From Chitinophagaceae bacterium (GTDB lineage Bacteria > Bacteroidota > Bacteroidia > Chitinophagales > Chitinophagaceae): DNA of 9,846 nucleotides. The translations under genes were made by a program, and so were the position numbers. The stretch covers positions 1 through 9,846 of the forward strand of contig CANGEZ010000060.1 of NCBI GenBank assembly GCA_947452875.1. Reading direction: 5' to 3'. Below, one piece after another: positions 1 through 6,400 of the stretch; the stretch's first letter is position 1, and every line of letters starts with the position of its first letter. The notes beneath the pieces are model-generated. The model made no database searches, was not told the DNA's origin, and was given only the letters and a program-made list of their open reading frames with translations.

Positions 1-612
1 CCCGATACTTTGTCGTTTGAAGAAATAGAAAAAATCATTTCAACCATCGATCAAAGTGTTCCGGAGGGCGGAAGGAATAAAGCAATTTTTGAAACTATGT
101 ATAGCTGCGGACTTCGTGTAAGCGAGGTCGTTAATCTTAAAATCAGTTGCCTGTATTTGGATGTAGGTTTCATCAAAGTAATCGGTAAAGGTGATAAACA
201 ACGATTGGTACCAATAGGAGCTGATGCCATAAAGTATATCAATATATACAGAAACAGCATTCGTAATCAAATGAATATTGTCAACGGACAAGAAGATTTT
301 CTATTCTTAAACAGGCGAGGGAAGGGGTTAACGCGTGTGATGATATTTCTCATTCTAAAAGATTTGGTAAAAAAAGCTGGTATCAATAAAAATGTATCTC
401 CACATACTTTCAGACATTCTTTTGCTACTCATTTAGTTGAAGGAGGCGCTGATTTAAGAGCCGTTCAAGAAATGCTTGGACATGAAAGCATCACAACTAC
501 AGAAATTTACACGCACTTAGATAGAGATTATTTGAGGAAGACACTACAGCAGTTTCATCCGGCGTTTGGAGGCCCCCTCAATCCCCCGAAGGGGGAGGTC
601 GTTAGAAGCTGA
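1..612 (+). CDS. xerD: Site-specific tyrosine recombinase XerD, 5'-truncated by the window edge
   Basis: Tyrosine recombinase that, with XerC, resolves chromosome dimers at dif by cutting and rejoining DNA through a phosphotyrosine intermediate. The frame is open from base 1 (Pro-Asp-Thr-Leu-Ser...). The TTG at 10 lies inside the 'LPDTLS' linker before the catalytic domain and is not a start, so roughly the first 100 residues (the SAM-like DNA-binding domain) lie outside the window. The catalytic set is complete: Arg in GLRVSE (codon 115-117), Lys in GKGDKQR, His and Arg in HTFRH, His in LGHES and the nucleophile Tyr in IYTHLD. The phrase ending YLRKTLQQFHPAF matches the usual XerD end. The last residues, GGPLNPPKGEVVRS, are not typical and are encoded by a dispersed repeat (570-600). 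XerC or a phage-type integrase is less likely given the GGADLRAVQEMLGHESITTT context. Convergent with the next gene. Confidence 0.9.
   Translation, partial: PDTLSFEEIEKIISTIDQSVPEGGRNKAIFETMYSCGLRVSEVVNLKISCLYLDVGFIKVIGKGDKQRLVPIGADAIKYINIYRNSIRNQMNIVNGQEDFLFLNRRGKGLTRVMIFLILKDLVKKAGINKNVSPHTFRHSFATHLVEGGADLRAVQEMLGHESITTTEIYTHLDRDYLRKTLQQFHPAFGGPLNPPKGEVVRS
570..600 (-). repeat. C-rich palindromic repeat, copy A (inside xerD 3' end)
   Basis: Copy A of a roughly 30-bp element. On the plus strand it reads GGCCCCCT-CAAT, then CCCCC-GAA-GGGGG, a 5-bp hairpin with a 3-base loop. Copies B (671-702) and C (7881-7910) have the same core in the other orientation. Copy A is translated as the C-terminal tail of XerD. 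Bases 571-587 are exactly complementary to 684-700, and 589-596 to 676-683, with only G588 bulged. A transcript across the junction could therefore form a stem of about 25 bp with an 80-base loop. The element looks REP-like; I recognise no transposase nearby. Confidence 0.85.
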
Positions 613-669
613 AGAACTCAAGTCCTTTAACTTATTTAATAGTTTTGAAAAATATGTAGTTTGGCATTG

Positions 670-1437
670 TCAACTTCCCCCTTGGGGGATTGAGGGGGCC
701 CTCATCTTTTCAAAATAGCCCTTCTTCATACTGTTCCATTTCAACTGCAGTACACCCAAAATTCCTTCTTTGATAATACCTTTGTGCATTTTGCTGTTGC
801 CTAATTTGCGGTCGATAAACTTGATGGGAACTTCTGCGATTTTGTAACCTAATTTCCAGGCGGTGAATTTCATTTCTATCTGAAACGCGTATCCGATGAA
901 TTGAATGTTGTTGAGGTTTATGGCTTCAAGTACTTCTCTTCTGTAACACACAAAACCTGCAGTAGGATCCATCACTGGCATGAAAGTGATGATGCGTGTA
1001 TACAGTGAGGCACCTTTTGATAAAGCGATTCTGTCGGCAGGCCAATTTTCCAAAGCGCCGCCTTTTACATATCTAGAGCCAACGGCAACGCCAGCGCCAT
1101 TAACACATGCTTCATGCAATCGAATTAAATCTTTTGGATTGTGAGAAAAATCGGCATCCATTTCAAATATATATTGGTAGCCATTTGCCAAACACCATTT
1201 GAATCCGTGAATATATGCTGTACCCAAACCTAACTTTCCTTTTCTTTCTTCTAGAAAAACTTGACCAGGATATTGATGGAATAAAGATCTTACAATATTT
1301 GCAGTACCATCGGGAGAACCATCATCAATAATAAGAATGTGAAAGTTCGCATTGAGTCCCATGACGGCTGCAATGATGGCCTCAATGTTTTCCTTTTCGT
1401 TATAAGTAGGTATGATGACTATCTTCTCCAAAACCAA
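670..1437 (-). CDS. Polyprenol monophosphomannose synthase (GT2, DPM1-like)
   Basis: Family 2 glycosyltransferase that transfers mannose from GDP-mannose to a polyprenyl phosphate on the cytoplasmic face of the membrane, supplying a lipid-linked sugar donor. The 255 residues carry the DPM1-type motifs in order: IPTYNE (9-14), DDGSPDGT (38-45), the metal-binding DAD (94-96) in EMDADFSHNP, then MDPTAGFVCYRR, FQIEMKF and FIDRKLGNSKM. No C-terminal membrane segments are present, so it is the soluble, single-domain form. No ATG is available: an in-frame TAA lies at 1444-1446, and the start must be TTG at 1437 or TTG at 1431, five or three codons before IVIIPTYNE. The exonuclease gene ends 46 bp upstream on the same strand, so co-transcription is likely. 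The last ten residues (246-255) come from repeat copy B. Another nucleotide-sugar specificity is possible, but the DPM-like fold is secure. Confidence 0.9.
   Translation of the reverse strand: MVLEKIVIIPTYNEKENIEAIIAAVMGLNANFHILIIDDGSPDGTANIVRSLFHQYPGQVFLEERKGKLGLGTAYIHGFKWCLANGYQYIFEMDADFSHNPKDLIRLHEACVNGAGVAVGSRYVKGGALENWPADRIALSKGASLYTRIITFMPVMDPTAGFVCYRREVLEAINLNNIQFIGYAFQIEMKFTAWKLGYKIAEVPIKFIDRKLGNSKMHKGIIKEGILGVLQLKWNSMKKGYFEKMRAPSIPQGGS
671..702 (+). repeat. C-rich palindromic repeat, copy B (inside mannosyltransferase 3' end)
   Basis: Copy B has CCCCC-TT-GGGGG followed by ATTGAGGGGGCC, inverted relative to copy A. It encodes the last residues of the minus-strand mannosyltransferase (RAPSIPQGGS) and overlaps its TGA stop at 670-672. 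With copy A it brackets a short spacer (601-670). The pair may also work as a transcription end structure for both converging genes, although no clear T-run follows either arm, so that role is inference. Confidence 0.85.
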
Positions 1438-1483
1438 GAATAATTAAATATGGTTGCTAAATTATAAATTTATAAGTAAAAGC

Positions 1484-2254
1484 CTAACTGTTTTTCAAAA
1501 ATGAGCGATTAAGGATTTCAGTTAGTTTCTGTTTGGTATGCAATGGAAAATCTCCTCTCATCATCCAATCGTAGTATTGCGGCTCACTTTTCAATACATC
1601 TCTAACAGATTTCCCCTTGTATTTCCCAAAGTTAAAAACCTCAACACCTTTGTCATCAAACAAAAATCTACGAGCGTAATCCACGATTTTTTCTTCTCCA
1701 ATTGTTGATAAAATAGAATCTACTGAATTACCGAGTTTCTCATATCTCGTTATTTGTGAAAGTAAAACATCAATTGTCGCATTTACATCAGCTTCAGCGC
1801 TATGTGCATTTTCCAATTCTTTCTGACAATAAAATTTATAAGCTGCTGAAAGCGTGCGGGGTTCCATGGTATAAAAAATATGCTGCACATCCACCATTCT
1901 TCTCGTGCTCAAATCAACGTCCATGCCTGCACGAAGAAACTCTTCCATCAACATCGGGATATCAAAACGATTGCTGTTATAGCCACCTAAATCACAATTG
2001 TCTAAAAATTGCTTGATTTCATTTCCGGCCTGCTTGAAAGTAGGGGCGTCCTTTACCATGTCATCTGTAATTCCGTGTATGTCGCTGGATTGCTTTGGGA
2101 TCATCATCTCAGGATTGATGAGTTTTCTTTTAACGACACGATTATGGTCTGGCATTATTTTTACGATAGCAATTTCCACGATTCTGTCTGAAGATAAGTT
2201 TACTCCGGTAGTTTCCAGGTCAATAAAGGCAATTGGACGAATTAAATCAAGCAT
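1484..2254 (-). CDS. DnaQ-like 3'-5' exonuclease with ExoX-like C-terminal domain
   Basis: DEDDh-family exonuclease that removes nucleotides from DNA 3' ends with two metal ions. The 256-residue protein shows ExoI DLETTG (Asp12, Glu14), ExoII GYNSNRFDIPML (Asp98) and ExoIII HSAEADVNAT (His151, Asp156), so all five catalytic residues are present. IHGITDDMV, typical of PolC/DnaQ epsilon domains, lies near residues 59-67. The C-terminal segment around FNFGKYKGKSVRDVL to the end matches the small domain found after the nuclease in ExoX-like proteins. It is a stand-alone exonuclease, not fused to a polymerase or GIY-YIG domain, so it could serve in repair or replication proofreading; the sequence does not decide which. 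ATG start at 2254. The mannosyltransferase follows after 46 bp. A weak -7-like TAAATTGC lies on the minus strand near 2298-2305. Confidence 0.92.
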   Translation of the reverse strand: MLDLIRPIAFIDLETTGVNLSSDRIVEIAIVKIMPDHNRVVKRKLINPEMMIPKQSSDIHGITDDMVKDAPTFKQAGNEIKQFLDNCDLGGYNSNRFDIPMLMEEFLRAGMDVDLSTRRMVDVQHIFYTMEPRTLSAAYKFYCQKELENAHSAEADVNATIDVLLSQITRYEKLGNSVDSILSTIGEEKIVDYARRFLFDDKGVEVFNFGKYKGKSVRDVLKSEPQYYDWMMRGDFPLHTKQKLTEILNRSFLKNS

Positions 2255-2340
2255 GTTGGATTTGGTATTGAGATGATGAAGTTTTTTAAAATATGATGCA
2301 ATTTAGTCATTTGGAGTGTTTCGGGATAGGTTTTTTTTAA

Positions 2341-2357
2341 CCACGAATTCACGAATT
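2341..2357 (+). repeat. Dispersed 17-bp repeat CCACGAATTCACGAATT, copy 1
   Basis: Exact 17-mer, itself two overlapping CACGAATT words. Identical copies occur at 7742-7758 and 7921-7937, all in the same orientation and all in long spacers. At copy 1 it is followed by TTCACGCAAAGTTCGCAAGG, a sequence echoed in degenerate form after copy 2. It looks like the head of a dispersed intergenic repeat. Confidence 0.85.
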
Positions 2358-2605
2358 TGTTTCACGCAAAGTTCGCAAGGAGGCTAAGACGCTAGGATTG
2401 GAGTTTATTTGGAATTAAGGTTTGGGAATTAGTATTTAATTTGTCTCTCAAATTCACACCAATAATCAAATTATCGAATGCACGAATTTGTTTCACGCAA
2501 AGTTCGCAAGGAAGCTAAGACGCTAGGATTGGAGTTTATTTGGAATTAAGGGTAGGGAATTAGTATTTAATTTGACTCTCAAATTCACACCAATTATCAA
2601 ATCAT
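2344..2605. repeat. Direct tandem duplication, 131-bp unit, two copies
   Basis: Unit 1 begins CGAATTCACGAATTTG at 2344 and unit 2 begins CGAATGCACGAATTTG at 2475. Both continue through ACGCAAAGTTCGCAAGGA, GCTAAGACGCTAGGATTGG, AGTTTATTTGGAATTAAGG, GGGAATTAGTATTTAATTTG and CTCTCAAATTCACACCAAT. Only a few substitutions separate them, such as GGAGGC/GGAAGC, GTTTGGG/GGTAGGG and TGTCTC/TGACTC. The period is exactly 131 bp. Unit 2 passes without a break into the 8-bp array. Confidence 0.92.
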
Positions 2606-2659
2606 CAATTTATCAAATCATCAAATTATCAAATTATCAAATTCCCAAATTGTCAAATT
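2596..2659. repeat. Short tandem array, eight 8-bp units
   Basis: Eight consecutive 8-mers related to ATCAAATT: ATCAAATC, ATCAATTT, ATCAAATC, ATCAAATT three times, CCCAAATT and GTCAAATT. The array ends about 40 bp upstream of the -7 element of the lipoprotein-ytxJ promoter. Copy-number change is plausible for such an array, but the sequence does not show whether it affects expression. Confidence 0.85.
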
Positions 2660-2680
2660 ATAATAAATCCTCCAAATCTT

Positions 2681-2707
2681 CGTTTTTACTCAGAATGACT
2701 ATATTTG
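2681..2707 (+). promoter_or_regulatory. Bacteroidota-type promoter of the lipoprotein-ytxJ operon
   Basis: TATATTTG at 2700-2707 is an exact match to the Bacteroidota primary-sigma -7 element TAnnTTTG. The -33 part is poor: only GTTTTT at 2682-2687, not TTG or TTTG. The start codon lies 24 bp beyond the motif, implying a leader of roughly 18-20 bases. Confidence 0.55.
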
Positions 2708-2730
2708 TCATCGTAATCTAATCAAACATT

Positions 2731-2844
2731 ATGAAAAAGCTAGTTTTGTCCCTATTATTACTGTCATTGATTACTGCTGCACTTAGCTCATGCGGAACCA
2801 GCAGAAGATATGGTTGCCCAGCTCAAGCAGGGTTGTACAGATAA
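2731..2844 (+). CDS. Very small lipoprotein (37 residues)
   Basis: ATG at 2731 follows the promoter closely and the frame ends at TAA 2842-2844. The protein begins MKKLVLSLLLLSLITAA, a charged n-region plus hydrophobic stretch, then the lipobox LSSC with the lipidated Cys at residue 21. The mature peptide would be only 17 residues: CGTSRRYG, then CPAQAGLYR. It carries a second Cys at 29 in a Gly-Cys-Pro context and is basic. It should be lipidated at the periplasmic side of a membrane. I do not recognise a named family. YtxJ starts 17 bp after its stop, so the two are very likely co-transcribed, which suggests but does not prove a link to thiol redox. The clean lipoprotein signal, promoter and start favour a real gene despite its size. 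Confidence 0.75.
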   Translation: MKKLVLSLLLLSLITAALSSCGTSRRYGCPAQAGLYR

Positions 2845-2861
2845 TAATTTAAAACAAACAA

Positions 2862-3194
2862 ATGAATTGGTTGCCCCTTACCAGCATCGAACAGCTGGAT
2901 CAAATTTCTATTCTCTCTTCTCAAAAACCACAGTTGATTTTTAAACATAGCACCCGTTGCTCTATTAGCATAGTCGTGAAGTCACGACTGGAAAAATCAG
3001 TTAATCCCGAACATATAGATTTTTATTATCTCGATTTGCTCAGCTATCGCGAAATCTCCAATCAAATTGCATCAAGATTTGAAGTACACCACGAATCACC
3101 ACAGGTATTATTAATTGTAAATGGCGAATGCATTTATGATGAATCGCAGATGGGAATTAGGATGGATGATATTTTGGAGCAATCGGAAATGTAA
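2862..3194 (+). CDS. ytxJ: Bacillithiol-system redox protein YtxJ (thioredoxin-like, monothiol)
   Basis: 110-residue cytoplasmic protein of the YtxJ family, a thioredoxin-fold group thought to act in bacillithiol-dependent thiol exchange (bacilliredoxin-like). The family signature is FKHSTRC at residues 27-33 with a single active-site Cys33 in CSIS. Members usually have Pro after the Cys, so Ser34 is a variation. The strand FYYLDLLSYREISNQIA and the cis-proline loop ESPQVLLIVNGE follow as expected for the fold, and the length is normal. There is no signal peptide, so it stays in the cytosol. ATG at 2862 is preceded by an A-rich leader (AAAACAAACAA) and no Shine-Dalgarno site. It lies 17 bp behind the small lipoprotein, apparently under the same promoter. 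Function in this organism is inferred from family membership. Confidence 0.85.
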   Translation: MNWLPLTSIEQLDQISILSSQKPQLIFKHSTRCSISIVVKSRLEKSVNPEHIDFYYLDLLSYREISNQIASRFEVHHESPQVLLIVNGECIYDESQMGIRMDDILEQSEM

Positions 3195-3346
3195 TCAAAA
3201 AACAAATGCACTTAGATTAAGCCAATCCTATTATTAGCTGAAATAATCCATTTTACTTCCAATATTTTACATTCTAGTTTAAACATTTATAGCTAATCAT
3301 TCCAATTACAAAAAATCAAAGAAGAATTCACTTAACATCAACTGGA

Positions 3347-3386
3347 AAAAAAGAAAGGTCCCTGTTTCCAGAGACCTTTCTTTTTT
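3347..3386. terminator. Bidirectional rho-independent terminator
   Basis: The arms AAAAAAGAAAGGTC (3347-3360) and GACCTTTCTTTTTT (3373-3386) are perfectly complementary. The stem continues past one C-A mismatch with CTG/CAG around a TTTC loop (3365-3368). The A-run on one side and T-run on the other give a U-tract in both directions. It lies between ytxJ (ends 3194) and the stop of the minus-strand surface protein (3401), so it can end both transcripts. Positions 3195-3346 show nothing else. Confidence 0.9.
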
Positions 3387-3400
3387 ATGCTAAACTAAAA

Positions 3401-6400
3401 TTAAAGAATAGAAACGGGTAAGGTTTTTTCTTCTTTATTGTTTCTTACTAAATGTAAAAAGTAAAGACCTTTTTTCAATCCGGAAACATCAATCATGTTC
3501 AATTGATTTCCTTCTGCATAAGTTTTTACTGATTTATAAACAACACGGCCGCTAGCGTCCATGATGCTCACCATTACTTTGTCAGAATTTTTTGTATTGA
3601 AATTAAGGTTGAAATTTCCTCTGCTTGGATTTGGATAAATCCCTGCTTCAGATATTGTTTCTATTGTTGTAGGAGCAATTGCTTCTGCACCAGAACGAGC
3701 AGTTAAATTAACAGTAACCACTTTTGTGCTTGCTGCTGATGATCCGCAAGCATTTACCGCTTTTACTGAAATAGTAATGCTTGAAGAAGTAGCAGTTGCG
3801 AAATTAACTTTTACACTTGTTCCTGTAGTTGCACCAACAAATGTGGCACCTCCAGTTATTGTCCAAGCATAAGAAGTTGCACCTGTTATTGCAGTTATTG
3901 AGAAAGTAACAGAGCTTTGAGAACGTGTACAACCTGTACTTCCCGTAATTGCTCCTGGCTGACCTAATAAAGCAGAAACCGCTAATGTAGATGCGGCACT
4001 TGTACCACAACCGTTAGTAGCTGTAACACCGATGCTTCCTGTTCCTACAAATGTTGCACCATAAGTAACTTTAATTGAATTTGTTCCTGCACCACTTGTG
4101 ATAGTTGCACCTGTTGGTACTGTCCACGCATAAGTGACACCAGCAACAGCTGTAACAGAATATACTAAGTTGGCTCCTTTACAAACGTTTGTAACTGGAC
4201 CAGTAATAGCACTCGGTTTAGCAGCAGAAGCTGATTTAGTAACAGTGATTGATTTAGCTGAACAACTTACACCAAAGCAGTTTGATGCTTTTACAGAAAT
4301 AGTACCTGAAGTAAATGCAGTTGTTGCAGTTACTGTTATTGTTGCTGTGTTCTGTCCACTTGTAATACTTAAGCCAGATCCTGTAACAGTCCAAGTGTAA
4401 TCTGTAGCGTTAGCAACGGCTCCAACAGTATAAGTATACACTCCTGCAGTGCAGAAAGAAGTAGATCCAGTTATTGTAGTTGGTGTAGCTGGAACCGCAG
4501 AAATTGCAGTTAATGATAATTGAGACGCAGTACTTGAACCACAATTATTATTTGCGGTTACTTTAATAATTCCATTACAGAATGTAGTACCGGTAGCAAC
4601 AGTTATTGAATTTGTAGTTGAAGTTCCAGTCATACCAGTAGGTAGTGTCCATGTATAAGATGTTGCACCGGCTGCTTCAGGAATAGAATAAACAATTCCT
4701 GTTTTGCTTTTACAAACTAAAGTTGGACCAGAAATTGAACCCGCAACTGGAGCTGTTCTGATAGTTAAATGTAGTGTAGCGGTATTTGTACAACCTGCAC
4801 CTGACTGACTAACAAAAGTCTTGTCGCCTGAAGTTGTATAAGTTGTTCCACGCCATGTGAATGAATTACAAACAGAAGCAGTTGAATCTGAAGTTGTATT
4901 GTAAGTAACGGTTAAATACAAACTATCAGTATGACATCCTGTTACTAAAGCATATTTACCAGATGTGGTATAGTCTGAATTAGTCGCTGACCAATGATAA
5001 GTTCCACATGCACTTGCAGTGGTGATGGTCTTTGAACTTGGAGTGATGGTTAGGTTCAATATTTCTGTACGACAATTGCTAATTGAAGTGTAAGTTCCAC
5101 TTTGAGTATAGTTTGTTCCGTTTACAGGCCAAGTGTAACTATCGCATACAGAAACTGGTGTAACATTAGATGAACTTGCAATAATTGTCAGGTTTAATGT
5201 TTCTGTACGACAATTGCTAAGTGAAGTATAAGTTCCACTTTGAGTATAGTTTGTTCCGTTTACAGGCCAAGTATAGCTATCGCATACAGAAACTGATGTA
5301 GCATTAGATGAACTTGGTGTAATAGTTAGGTTCAATATTTCTGAATGGCAATTGCTAATTGAAGTGTAAGTTCCACTTTGAGTATAGTTTGTTCCGTTTA
5401 CAGGCCAAGTATAACTATCGCATACAGAAACTGGTGTAACATTAGATGAACTTGCAGTAATTGTGAGGTTCAATATTTCTGTACGACAATTGCTAATTGA
5501 AGTGTAAGTTCCGCTTTGAGTATAATTTGTTCCGTTCACAGGCCAAGTATAACTATCGCATACAGAAACTGATGTTTCATTAGATGAACTTGGTGTAATA
5601 GTTAGGTTCAATATTTCTGTGTTACAATTGCTAGTTGAAGAGTAAGTTCCGCTTTGAGTATAGTTTGTTCCATTTACAGGCCAAGTGTAACTATCGCAAT
5701 TGCTAATTGTAGTTACATTTTCGGTGATTGGTGTAATGGTTAAATTTATAGTTATTGTAGAATCACAACCTGCAGCATTTGTTGTAATGAAAGTTGCAGT
5801 ATTGTTAGATTCTGTATAAACAGTGCCATGCCACTCAAGCGAACCACAAGCATATAAAGTTTCTATAGAAGAAGTAGGTTCTAATAAAGTGAAATTAATC
5901 GTCAAAACACTATCACAACCGGCAGCGCTGGCGTTAGGGAATGTTTGAGTGTAAGTTCCTGAAGTAGTATATTCTTCTTGGTTAACAGTAATTGATGAAC
6001 AATAAGCGGTATCGATTTGAGATGTTGAAATACCCGCAATAACTGATACACTGTCTTTTACTGTGTTAGCATTAAATGAAGTAGCAGTAACCACATTATT
6101 ATAAATTCTCACTGGAGCCAGAACTTTTGCTCTTACAACAAGAGTTGCAGTTTCTCCAGAAACCATATTACCTACATTATAAGTAACCGTACTTCCTGAA
6201 ATGGTTGCACCGGTTGCAGGACTAACAATTGATAAGTTAGAATATCCGTTTGGATACACATCACTGATAACTACGTTGTTGGCATCGAAATTATAATCAC
6301 CTCCGGTATTGGTAACCGTGGTAGTTAGCTCTACAAACTGATTGGCACAAACTCCTGCCTGAGAAGAAGTTTTACTAATTAGTAATGATGTTCCGCAAAT

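Larger units (their letters stand above)
2255..2730. other. Noncoding spacer: direct duplication, 8-bp array and promoter
   Basis: This 476-bp spacer lies between the divergently transcribed exonuclease and lipoprotein genes. I find no credible gene in it. It contains a run of T (2331-2338), a 17-bp dispersed repeat (2341-2357), two 131-bp direct copies (2344-2605), an array of eight 8-bp units (2596-2659) and a plus-strand promoter (about 2681-2707). Confidence 0.8.

Noticed and set aside
571..700. Inverted repeats considered as the ends of an insertion sequence
   Set aside because: Only about 80 bp separates the arms, no transposase is encoded and no target-site duplication flanks them. 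A MITE-like or paired REP element remains possible.
1756..2276. Overlapping plus-strand frames of 60-92 codons
   Set aside because: Antisense shadows of the exonuclease, which has all its catalytic residues on the minus strand.
2596..2659. Eight-unit short array considered as a CRISPR
   Set aside because: Units are 8 bp and contiguous with no spacers, and no cas genes are nearby; it is a simple tandem repeat.
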